Shown here piece after piece: positions 1-7,330 of a stretch of 64,000 nucleotides of DNA. The first letter of the stretch is position 1. The number at the start of each line of letters is the position of its first letter. The translations under genes and the position numbers were made by a program. The stretch is taken from contig NZ_CP033970.1 of NCBI RefSeq assembly GCF_003854935.1, positions 558,001-622,000 on the forward strand, in the 5' to 3' direction. The notes under the pieces were generated by a model that saw only the letters and a program-made list of their open reading frames with translations, was not told where the DNA came from and made no database searches. This DNA comes from Cupriavidus pauculus. Its GTDB lineage: Bacteria; Pseudomonadota; Gammaproteobacteria; Burkholderiales; Burkholderiaceae.

Positions 1-1097
1 GCGGCATCCAGTTGCGCGCGCAGCCGGCCGATGTCGTTCTGGGCTTCGAGCAGGATGCGGTTGCGGTCGTCCAGCGCGGCGTAGTAGTCCACCTCGGCGC
101 GGCGCGCCTCGCCGCCGTAGCTGTGGCGCACAAACAGCGGGATCGACACGAACGCGCCGTAGCTGTTGCCGCTGCCGGTGGTGTTGGTCTCGGAGATCGG
201 GTAGTGCTCGTACTGCACGCCGACGGTCACATCGGGCACGCGGCCGGCGCGGGCCAGGTCGCGCTGCGACGCCGCCGCCGCCAGCCGGGCCTCGGCCGCG
301 GTCACGTCGGGCCGGCGCTGCAGCACGTCGGGGTCGAAGGCCGGTACGGGGGCGTCGGGCGCCGGCCAGTCGGCCACCAGCCGGTTGTCGGCCAGCGTGC
401 TCGGCACGCCCATGGCGGCGGCCAGTGCGGCCTTGTCGCTGGTGTGGTCGGCAATTGCGTTGCGCAGGTCGCTCTGGGCGCGCAGGGTTTCCAGCTGGAG
501 CTTGGTCACATCGGCGCGCGACACGTCGCCCGCCTTGAGCCGCACCTCATTGGCCTGCTGCGTACGGCCGTACAGGCCCACCATCTCGGTGAGCACTTCC
601 ACGCGGGTCTGGCTGACCACGGCCTCGTACCACGCCTGATCCACCGCGCCAAGCTGCTGGGCCACCACGGCCTGCGTCTGCTCGCCGGCCGCGGCGCTGG
701 CCTTGCGGGCGGCCTCGGTGCGCAGGTTGCCCTTGTTGGCGGTCTCGATGACCTGGTCCACGCGGACCGTCGAATCCACGGTCTTGCTGCGCAGGTTGCC
801 GGTGCCCACGCCCAGGTGCGGGTTGATGTTGGCCACGCCCAGGCTCAGCACCGGGTTGGGCCGCTGGGAGGCAATCTGGATATCGGCCTGGCTGGCTTCC
901 TCGCTGCGGCGCGCCGCGATGATGTCGCGGTTGCAGCGCAGCGCGTCGAGCCGGGCCTGCGCCAAGGTCAGGGCCGCCCGGGCCGGCGGCGCCACGCAGG
1001 GGCCGTCGGGCGGCATGGGCGCGCTGGCCGCGCGGCCAACGCTGGCGGCCAGGGCAAGCAATGCTGCCACGGCCACGCGGGGTACGGGAAAATGCAC
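1..1097 (-). CDS. TolC/CzcC-type outer-membrane efflux factor (C-terminus cut by window edge)
   Basis: Outer-membrane channel component of a tripartite RND-type exporter, working with an inner-membrane pump and a periplasmic adaptor that lie outside the window. About 365 residues are visible, starting at a GTG (1095-1097) with a hydrophobic signal peptide (VAVAALLALAASVGRA). The mature part shows the alternating helical and strand pattern of outer-membrane efflux repeats: an N-terminal helix around ALTLAQARLDALRCN, a strand segment with NPVLSLGVANINPHLG, and a second repeat around FDPDVLQRRPDVTAAEARLA, a hallmark of the OEP family. The resemblance is closest to heavy-metal (Czc/Cus) type factors, but the substrate cannot be deduced. 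The gene reads out of the left edge, so the stop codon is missing. No ATG lies in frame just upstream, so the GTG start is the best choice but not certain. Confidence 0.85.
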   Translation of the reverse strand, partial: MHFPVPRVAVAALLALAASVGRAASAPMPPDGPCVAPPARAALTLAQARLDALRCNRDIIAARRSEEASQADIQIASQRPNPVLSLGVANINPHLGVGTGNLRSKTVDSTVRVDQVIETANKGNLRTEAARKASAAAGEQTQAVVAQQLGAVDQAWYEAVVSQTRVEVLTEMVGLYGRTQQANEVRLKAGDVSRADVTKLQLETLRAQSDLRNAIADHTSDKAALAAAMGVPSTLADNRLVADWPAPDAPVPAFDPDVLQRRPDVTAAEARLAAAASQRDLARAGRVPDVTVGVQYEHYPISETNTTGSGNSYGAFVSIPLFVRHSYGGEARRAEVDYYAALDDRNRILLEAQNDIGRLRAQLDA

Positions 1098-1351
1098 GAT
1101 CAGTCTGGCTCGATTCGACTTGCGGTCTGCAGTAAACGACCGTGCCAGCGGATTGGTGCACCGGGTAAGCGACTTTTATGGTTGTTTCATTTCCCGGGCG
1201 GCTTCCGTTGCCGCGATGCAATGGGCGTGGCACGACTCCACGCGCATTGGAACGCAAGCTGATTACAAACGGCTTTCATCCTGCTGCGTTTGTTCGACAT
1301 TTGCCGCGAACCCGCCGGTCAGGGAAAACACCGATTGGCGCCGCAGGGCCG

Positions 1352-2188
1352 CTATCGCCCCAACGCCGCGACAATGCGCTGCGCCCGTTCCAGCACCGGG
1401 CGGTCCACCATCTTGCCGTCCACGGCGATGGCCGCGCCCTGCGCCGCGGCGGCCTGCTCCACCACCCGGCGCGCCCATGCCGCCTCCTGCCCGGTCGGCG
1501 CCAGCGCGCGATGCACGCCTTCCACCTGGTTGGGATGAATCAGCAGCTTGGCGCCAAAGCCGAAGCGCCGGCCGCGCTGCGTGTCGGCGGCCAGTGCGTC
1601 GGCGTCGCCGATGGCGGTGCAGACGCCGTCCACCGGCGCGGGCAGCCCGGCCGCGCGCGAATGGAGCACGATCTGGCTGCGGAATGCATGCAGCGGCAGG
1701 TCGTCGTCGGCCACGTCGAGGTCGAACATCAGGTCGATGCTGCCGAACAGCAGCCGCGTGACGCCCGGTGCCTGCGCCACGTCGCGCAGGCTGGCAAACC
1801 CGGCGGCGGTCTCCAGCAGCGCATGGCACGGCGTGTCGGGCAGCCCGGCCCGCAAGGCCGTCAGCGCGCCGGGGTCGGCCTTGGGCAGCACGATCTCGCG
1901 CACCGACTGCGCGCGGCAAAACGCCAGATCGTCGGCAAAGTAGACGGTATCGGCGCCATTCACGCGCAGCAGCAGCGCCACGCCGGCCGCGTCGGCCTGG
2001 TCCTGCAGCATGCGCCATGGGTCGCGCAGGCCGTCCCGCGCCGCCTGCTTGGCGTCGGGCGCGACGGCGTCTTCGAGGTCGACGATCACGGCATCGGCGC
2101 CGGCCGCGATGGCCTTGCCGATGCGCTCCGGGCGCGACCCCGGCACGAACAGGTAGCTGCGCGGCAGGCGGGCGGTGGATGTGGTCAT
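1352..2188 (-). CDS. CitE-like HpcH/HpaI family lyase
   Basis: A 278-residue member of the citrate-lyase beta/malyl-CoA lyase family (HpcH/HpaI TIM barrel), which cleaves beta-hydroxy acyl-CoA thioesters with Mg2+. Visible signatures are RSYLFVPGSRPERIGKA at the N-terminus, the metal-site motif DLEDAV near residue 40, KADPGAL, and KLLIHPNQVEGVHRAL near residue 215, all typical of CitE and L-malyl/citramalyl-CoA lyases. The ATG at 2188 is chosen because LPRSYLFVPGSRPER is the normal family N-terminus. Upstream codons run into the CoA-transferase gene, whose stop lies 10 nt away, so the two are almost certainly cotranscribed. The pairing suggests that an organic acid is first activated by CoA transfer and the thioester is then cleaved. 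There are no alpha or gamma citrate-lyase subunits, so this is not the citrate lyase complex. Confidence 0.88.
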   Translation of the reverse strand: MTTSTARLPRSYLFVPGSRPERIGKAIAAGADAVIVDLEDAVAPDAKQAARDGLRDPWRMLQDQADAAGVALLLRVNGADTVYFADDLAFCRAQSVREIVLPKADPGALTALRAGLPDTPCHALLETAAGFASLRDVAQAPGVTRLLFGSIDLMFDLDVADDDLPLHAFRSQIVLHSRAAGLPAPVDGVCTAIGDADALAADTQRGRRFGFGAKLLIHPNQVEGVHRALAPTGQEAAWARRVVEQAAAAQGAAIAVDGKMVDRPVLERAQRIVAALGR

Positions 2189-2198
2189 GCCGGCTCCC

Positions 2199-3371
2199 TC
2201 AGACCACGCCATCGGCATGCAGGCTGGCGATCTGCGCGGGCGTGCAGCCGGCCTCGGCCAGAATGGCGTCGGTGTGCTGGCCCACGGCCGGCACGGGGTC
2301 CATCCGCGCATCGGTCATGCCCGGCGGCAGCAGCGCCGGCACCGGGCCGGCGGCGGTATCCACCTGGCGCCAGCGCTGGCGCGCGGCCAGTTGCGGGTGG
2401 TGCCAGACGTCGGCCATGGTATTGACGTTGGCGTTGGCGATATTGGCCGCTTCCAGCCGCGCCACCACCTCGGCGGCGGTCAGGCGCGCGAAGGTCTCGA
2501 CGATCCGCGCGCGCAACTGGGCGCGGTTGGCGCTGCGCAGGCTGTTGGTGGCAAACGCCGCCTGCGTGGCCAGTTCCGGCTCCTGCAGCACCACCTTGCA
2601 GAACACGGCCCACTCGCGCTCGTTCTGCAGGCCCAGCATCACGGTCTTGCCGTCACCGGTGGGGAATGGCCCGTACGGGTAGATCGTGGCGTGGGCGGCA
2701 CCGGCGCGCGGCGGCGGTTCGGCGCCTTCGAACGCGTAGTACATCGGGAAACTCATCCACTCGACCATCGATTCCAGCATCGACACGTCGATGCGCTTGC
2801 CGCGCCCGGTCTGGCCCCGCTCGATCAGCGCGGCCAGCACGTTGCTGTAGGCGTACATCCCGGCGGCGATGTCGGCCACCGACGCCCCCGCCTTGACGCC
2901 TTCGTCCGGCGTGCCGGTCACCGACACAAAGCCCGATTCGCTCTGCACCAGCAGGTCGTACGCCTTCTTGTCCCGGTAGGGGCCGTCGCCGCCGTAGCCC
3001 GAGATATCGCAGACGATCAGGCGCGGATAGCGGGCCGAAAGCGTGTCGTAGTCCAGCCCCAGCCGCGCCGACGCGCCCGGCGCCAGGTTCTGCACCAGCA
3101 CGTCGGTCTTCTCCAGCAGCGCCGCCAGCACCGGGGCCGCGCCGGGCGCCTTGACGTCCAGCGTCAGGCTTTCCTTCGAGCGGTTGGTCCAGACGAAGTG
3201 CGACGACAGCCCGCGCACCCGGCTGTCATACGCGCGTGCGAAATCGCCCGGGCCCGGCCGTTCGATCTTGATCACGCGCGCGCCCAGGTCTGCAAGCTGG
3301 CGCGTGCAGAACGGCGCGGCAATGGCCTGTTCGAGGGAGAGGACGGTGATGCCTTCAAGCGGTCTGGACAT
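2199..3371 (-). CDS. CaiB/BaiF (class III) CoA-transferase
   Basis: A 390-residue class III CoA-transferase, the family of formyl-CoA, succinyl-CoA:mesaconate and related transferases. It moves CoA between carboxylic acids through an enzyme-aspartyl intermediate. It starts MSRPLEGITVLSLEQAIAAP and contains DLGARVIKIERPGPGDFAR, a very conserved N-terminal block. The segment around residues 165-190 (PDEGVKAGASVADIAAGMYA) carries the usual catalytic-Asp region. The length matches the family. Start ATG 3371 gives the canonical N-terminus. It is the first gene of a two-gene operon with the CitE-like lyase and is divergent from a LysR regulator 155 bp away, which probably controls it. The acid substrate is not identifiable; itaconate, citramalate or another C4-C6 dicarboxylate is possible. 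Confidence 0.9.
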   Translation of the reverse strand: MSRPLEGITVLSLEQAIAAPFCTRQLADLGARVIKIERPGPGDFARAYDSRVRGLSSHFVWTNRSKESLTLDVKAPGAAPVLAALLEKTDVLVQNLAPGASARLGLDYDTLSARYPRLIVCDISGYGGDGPYRDKKAYDLLVQSESGFVSVTGTPDEGVKAGASVADIAAGMYAYSNVLAALIERGQTGRGKRIDVSMLESMVEWMSFPMYYAFEGAEPPPRAGAAHATIYPYGPFPTGDGKTVMLGLQNEREWAVFCKVVLQEPELATQAAFATNSLRSANRAQLRARIVETFARLTAAEVVARLEAANIANANVNTMADVWHHPQLAARQRWRQVDTAAGPVPALLPPGMTDARMDPVPAVGQHTDAILAEAGCTPAQIASLHADGVV

Positions 3372-3526
3372 GGCAGTGTCTGGGGCGGATGGTGCGCATG
3401 GCACGATGGCGCCCAATCTACCCGCCCGCGCCGCCGCTGTGAAATAGCAATTGCGGAAGGCACCATAAGTAGAATCAATACCCTGGCGTTTTGCAATCTG
3501 ATAGATCGACCAAGGGGAGAACCGGG
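3372..3526. promoter_or_regulatory. divergent promoter region, CoA-transferase / LysR
   Basis: This 155-bp divergent spacer is clearly richer in A+T than its surroundings, mainly between about 3440 and 3510. It contains the palindrome GCAATTGC and the run ATAAGTAGAATCAATA, compatible with a LysR T-N11-A operator and back-to-back promoters. No single box can be fixed with certainty. The assignment rests on position and base composition. Confidence 0.4.
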
Positions 3527-4456
3527 ATGGACATCCGCGCCATGCGCTATTTCGTGGCCATCGTCGACCACGGCAGCCTGACCCGCGCCGCCGAGGTGGT
3601 CTGCGTGGCACAGCCGGCGCTGTCCCAGCAGCTTGCCGCGCTGGAGGACGAATTCGGCGTGCCACTGGTGCACCGGGGCGCCAAGGGCGTGCGGCCCACC
3701 GAGGCCGGGCGCACGCTCTACCGCCATGTGCGCAACATCCTGCGCCAGATCGAGATTGCCGGCGCCGACGTGCGCGTGGCCGGCAGCGAGGTGTCCGGCA
3801 CCGTGGCGGTGGGCCTGCCCACCACGGCGGCGGCGGCCTTCGGCATGGCGCTGGTGCGCACGGTGCGCCAGCGCTACCCGCAGGTGCGGCTGCAGCTCTT
3901 CGAGAGCATGAGCGGCTATATCTCCGAACTGCTGAACCAGAACCGGCTGGACTTTGCCATCCTGTTCCGCGACACGCCGTCGCGCGCCGTGGAGCCCGAG
4001 CCGCTGGCCACCGAACCGCTTTACCTGATCGGCACGCCACCCGGCCCCGCGCCGCGCGGCCGGGGCGACACGGTGCCGCTCAAGGCGCTGGACGGCCTGC
4101 CGCTGGTACTGCCCAGCGGATCGCAGGGCCTGCGCGAGGTGGTGGAGCGCAGCTTTGCCAAGGCCGGCATCGCGCTGAACGTGGTGGCGGACCTGGATTC
4201 GCTGCCGATCCTGCTGGCCGCAGCGCGCGAGGGGCTGGCCTGCACGGTGCTGCCCGCGTCGTCGCTGGACGAATCCGACGCCGCCATGCCGCGCCGCCGC
4301 ATCACGCCCGAACTGCGCCGCACGCTGTCGCTGTGCTGGCCCCGCGCGCTGCCCCGGTCCCACGCCGCCGAAGCCGTGGCCGACATCCTGCGCGAGATCG
4401 TGGCGGAGAAAATTGCCTCGGGCGGGTCGCTGGCGGCGGTCTCCCGCTCTACGTGA
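3527..4456 (+). CDS. LysR-family transcriptional regulator
   Basis: A 309-residue LysR-type activator/repressor. Residues 1-60 form the winged helix-turn-helix (MDIRAMRYFVAIVDHGSLTR, then VAQPALSQQLAALEDEFGVP), followed by the linker helix and a two-lobed effector-binding domain. The ATG at 3527 is preceded by a good Shine-Dalgarno (GGGGAGA) and gives the standard LysR N-terminus; an ATG 36 nt upstream is in frame but not needed. The gene is divergent from the CoA-transferase/CitE-like operon, the classic arrangement for a LysR protein controlling its neighbour in response to a pathway intermediate. The N-terminus resembles the Nac/CysB-like subgroup, whose members often control organic-acid catabolism. 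Confidence 0.92.
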   Translation: MDIRAMRYFVAIVDHGSLTRAAEVVCVAQPALSQQLAALEDEFGVPLVHRGAKGVRPTEAGRTLYRHVRNILRQIEIAGADVRVAGSEVSGTVAVGLPTTAAAAFGMALVRTVRQRYPQVRLQLFESMSGYISELLNQNRLDFAILFRDTPSRAVEPEPLATEPLYLIGTPPGPAPRGRGDTVPLKALDGLPLVLPSGSQGLREVVERSFAKAGIALNVVADLDSLPILLAAAREGLACTVLPASSLDESDAAMPRRRITPELRRTLSLCWPRALPRSHAAEAVADILREIVAEKIASGGSLAAVSRST

Positions 4457-4530
4457 CTCCCCTCTGCCTATGGGGGGTTGGGGGTGGGGGCTGGCGGTGC
4501 ATGCGCCGACCTGTCTGGCCGCCACCGCTG

Positions 4531-4579
4531 GCCCTCACCCCCGGCCCCTCTCCCGCGGGCGGGAGAGGGGAGCAATCAA
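4531..4579. repeat. isolated copy of the CCCCTCTCCCGC palindromic repeat
   Basis: A perfect 12-bp inverted repeat (CCCCTCTCCCGC / GCGGGAGAGGGG, 4545-4570) with a two-base loop, followed by AGCAATCAATC. It is the same element that forms the long tandem array at 24.5-25.4 kb, including the flanking CCCTCACCCCCGGC and the trailing AGCA. It lies between the LysR gene and the next Bug receptor and could terminate transcription from the LysR gene. It is best read as a member of a dispersed intergenic REP-like family. Confidence 0.75.
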
Positions 4580-4714
4580 TCGGCATGTGATATCCAACGC
4601 AGCGCCCCGCCGTGGAGACCGCCCGATAAGAAAACCTTATGGCGCCAGTCGCCGATTGAATTTCTCCTGCGGCGGGCGCTCGGCTAGAGTGGGCGGCACA
4701 TAACAGGAGACAGC

Positions 4715-5683
4715 ATGATCCGCACCCTTCGCGCCGTGGCCTGCCTGGCGCTGGCGGCCACCGCCATCGGCCACGCCCACGCCGACACGTACCCGTCGAA
4801 GCCGATCCAGATGATCGTGCCGCAGGCCCCGGGCGGCACCAACGACATCGTGGCGCGGCTCGTGGCCGCGGACCTCTCGCAGCGGCTGGGCCAGCAGGTG
4901 GTGGTGGAAAACCGCCCCGGCGCCGGCGGCAACATCGGCACCCAGGCCGCGGCCCGCGCCACGCCTGACGGCTACACGCTGCTGATGACCATCAGCAGCA
5001 CGCAGGCCATCAACCCGTCGCTCTACCGCAGCGTGCCGTTCGACCCGGTCAAAGATTTCGAGCCGATTGCCACCGTGGCCACCGTGCCCAACGTGCTGGT
5101 CGTCAACCCGGCGTTTCCGGCCCGGACGATGGCGGAGCTGATCGCGCTGGCCAAGGCCAAGCCCGATTTCTATCGCTACGCATCGGCCGGCAACGGCACG
5201 CTGAACCACCTGCTCGGCGAGATGCTGAACACCACGGCCGGCATCAAGCTCGAACACGTGCCCTACAAGGGCGTGGCGCCCGCGCTGAACGACGTGCTCG
5301 GCAACCAGGTGCCGATGGCATTTGCCAGCCTGCCGTCGGTGCTGTCGCACATCAAGGCCGGCAAGGTTCGCGCGCTGGGGGTCAGTTCGGCCAAGCGGTC
5401 GCCGTTCGCGCCGGACATCCCGGCCATCGGCGAGACGGTGCCCGGCTACAGCGGCGACCTGTGGGTGGCGCTGTTCGCGGTGCGCGGCACGCCCAGGGAC
5501 GTCACGCAGAAGCTGTCCACCACGCTGCAGGCCGCGCTGGCCGACAAGCCGCTGCGCGACAAGCTGGCCGCGCAGGGCGCCGAGGTGCTGCCCGGCACGC
5601 CGCAGCAACTGGCCACGCTGCTGCGCGCCGACATGGACAAGTGGGCGAAGATCGTCAGGCAGTCGGGCGCGCAGGTGGACTGA
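4715..5683 (+). CDS. Bug-type tripartite tricarboxylate (TctC) receptor
   Basis: A 322-residue periplasmic solute receptor of the Bug/TctC family, which captures small carboxylates or amides for uptake. A Sec signal peptide ends near AHA|DTYPSKP, followed by the family hallmarks IVPQAPGGTNDIVAR, VVVENRPGAGGNIGTQAAAR and ATPDGYTLL, and the later HVPYKGVAPALNDVLG ligand-loop region. Start ATG 4715 has a strong AGGAGA Shine-Dalgarno. No TctA/TctB membrane partners are nearby, which is normal for the greatly expanded Bug family of Cupriavidus and Bordetella. It may serve the neighbouring CoA-transferase/CitE-like pathway or the TauE/SafE permease gene downstream; the ligand is unknown. Confidence 0.93.
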   Translation: MIRTLRAVACLALAATAIGHAHADTYPSKPIQMIVPQAPGGTNDIVARLVAADLSQRLGQQVVVENRPGAGGNIGTQAAARATPDGYTLLMTISSTQAINPSLYRSVPFDPVKDFEPIATVATVPNVLVVNPAFPARTMAELIALAKAKPDFYRYASAGNGTLNHLLGEMLNTTAGIKLEHVPYKGVAPALNDVLGNQVPMAFASLPSVLSHIKAGKVRALGVSSAKRSPFAPDIPAIGETVPGYSGDLWVALFAVRGTPRDVTQKLSTTLQAALADKPLRDKLAAQGAEVLPGTPQQLATLLRADMDKWAKIVRQSGAQVD

Positions 5684-5822
5684 GCGCTGCACGGCCCCTC
5701 GACCCGGGCCGCCGATCCGGTCGCCGGACGACCGACTGTCGGTCCGGCATTTCGCGCCATGTCTGCGCCATGTCCGCGTATCATCTGCCGCTCGCCTGAA
5801 CCGAACGCCCCCTTCGATCGCC

Positions 5823-6587
5823 ATGCCTGACCATTCGCTGCTGTCCGCCCTGCTGATTTTCGGACTTGGAGGGCTGCTCGGCGGCGTGGGCGGGTTATTC
5901 GGCATCGGCGGCGGCCTGATCGCCATCCCGGCGCTGGGCCTGCTCTACGGCATGGACCAGCAGCTCGCGCAGGGCACCTCGCTGGTCATGATCGCGCCGA
6001 ACGTGGTGATCGGCTTCTGGCAGTACCGCAAGCGCGCCGACATCGACCTGCGCACGGCCATCGTGCTGGGCCTGTCGGCCGTGCTGGCCACGTGGGCGTC
6101 CGCCCGGCTGGCCACGTCGATCGACGCCGCGCTGCTGCGGCGCATCTTCGCGCTCTTCATGATCGGGCTGGCCGTCTACTTCCTCTGGCGCCTGATGCCC
6201 GGCCGCGCCGCGCCCCAGCAGCAGGCGCGCGTGTCGTCGTCATGGATACCGGCCGTCGGCGTGGTCGGCGGCGCATTCTCCGGATTCTTCAGCGTGGGCG
6301 GCGGCGTGGTGGCCGCCCCGGCACTGGTCGGCCTGTTCGGCATGCGCCAGGCCGCGGCGCAGGGGCTGGCGCTGGCGCTGGTCACGCCTGGCGCCGTGGT
6401 CGCGCTGGCCACCTATGCGCATGCCGGCCATGTCGACTGGTACAGCGGCATTCCGCTGTCGCTCGGCGGCATGCTGACGATCTCGTGGGGCGTGGCGCTG
6501 GCGCACCGCATGCCCGAGCGGCGGCTGCGCGCCGCGTTTGCCGTGTGCCTGATCGCCACCGCGCTGGTGATGCTTATCAAGGGCTGA
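5823..6587 (+). CDS. TauE/SafE family membrane permease
   Basis: A 254-residue polytopic inner-membrane protein of the TauE/SafE (DUF81) family, linked to export or uptake of sulfite, sulfoacetate and other small anions. It shows the internal duplication typical of the family: a glycine-rich segment LGGLLGGVGGLFGIGGGLIA near residue 15 is echoed by GGAFSGFFSVGGGVVAAPAL near residue 150, and about eight hydrophobic helices can be drawn. The ATG at 5823 directly precedes the first membrane helix. It follows the Bug receptor gene by 139 bp in the same direction. Substrate unknown. It converges on the methyltransferase gene across a short inverted repeat (6588-6614). Confidence 0.9.
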   Translation: MPDHSLLSALLIFGLGGLLGGVGGLFGIGGGLIAIPALGLLYGMDQQLAQGTSLVMIAPNVVIGFWQYRKRADIDLRTAIVLGLSAVLATWASARLATSIDAALLRRIFALFMIGLAVYFLWRLMPGRAAPQQQARVSSSWIPAVGVVGGAFSGFFSVGGGVVAAPALVGLFGMRQAAAQGLALALVTPGAVVALATYAHAGHVDWYSGIPLSLGGMLTISWGVALAHRMPERRLRAAFAVCLIATALVMLIKG

Positions 6588-6604
6588 GGCGGGCTTATCC
6601 CTGC

Positions 6605-7228
6605 TTATCCCGCCTTGCGGAACACCAGGCTGAAGTTGTTGGCCGGCATCGGCAACGGCGCATCACACACCAGCCCCTGGGCCGCGCCCAGCGCCATCAC
6701 GTCCGCCATGTCGCGCACGCCCCAGGCGGCATCGGCCGCCCTGAGCTGCCGGTCGAATGCCTCGTTGCTGGGCGCCGTGTGCGCGCCATCGCGCCGGTAG
6801 GGCCCGTACAGGTAGAGAATGCCGCCCGCGCCCAGCCGCATGCCGGCGCCCGCGAACAGCGCCTCGGCGGCGGCCCACGGGGCGATATGGATCATGTTGA
6901 TGCAGACGATGGCGTCCACGCGGTCGATGCCCCACGGCTCCTGCCGCACGTCCAGCGCCAGCGGCGGCAGCACGTTGGCAGCCTGCGCGTGGGCCGTCCA
7001 GGCGGCAATCGACTCGCGGTGGGTGGCATCGGGATCGCTGGGCTGCCAGGTCAGGCCCGGCAACGCGGTGGCAAAGTGCACCGCGTGCTGGCCCGTGCCG
7101 CTGGCAATCTCCAGCACCGTGCCGCGCGGCGGCAGCACGTCGCGCAGCACGGCCAGGATCGGTTCTCGATTGCGCTCGGTGGCCGGCGCCATGCGGCGCG
7201 CGGTGGGGTCTGCGGCGGGCTGGGTCAT
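6605..7228 (-). CDS. DUF938 SAM-dependent methyltransferase
   Basis: A 207-residue soluble class I methyltransferase of the DUF938 family. The SAM-binding motif I is visible as VLEIASGTGQHAVHFA (about residues 38-53), followed by the acidic residue pair of motif II in WQPSDPDATHRES. The family-specific segment INMIHIAPWAAAEALFAGAG and the C-terminal PMPANNFSLVFRK match DUF938 proteins. The length equals the family norm. The methyl acceptor is not known. The gene stands alone, convergent with the TauE/SafE gene and 102 bp downstream of the PhoX gene on the same strand. Confidence 0.9.
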   Translation of the reverse strand: MTQPAADPTARRMAPATERNREPILAVLRDVLPPRGTVLEIASGTGQHAVHFATALPGLTWQPSDPDATHRESIAAWTAHAQAANVLPPLALDVRQEPWGIDRVDAIVCINMIHIAPWAAAEALFAGAGMRLGAGGILYLYGPYRRDGAHTAPSNEAFDRQLRAADAAWGVRDMADVMALGAAQGLVCDAPLPMPANNFSLVFRKAG

Positions 7229-7330
7229 GGGGTCTCCAGTGGGTGCGCCGGGCGGACGCCGGCGCCGAACGCACAGGGTAGCAAACCCGCCACGCCCGCG
7301 CGGTCAGAAACCGCGCGGAGGACAAACCGG

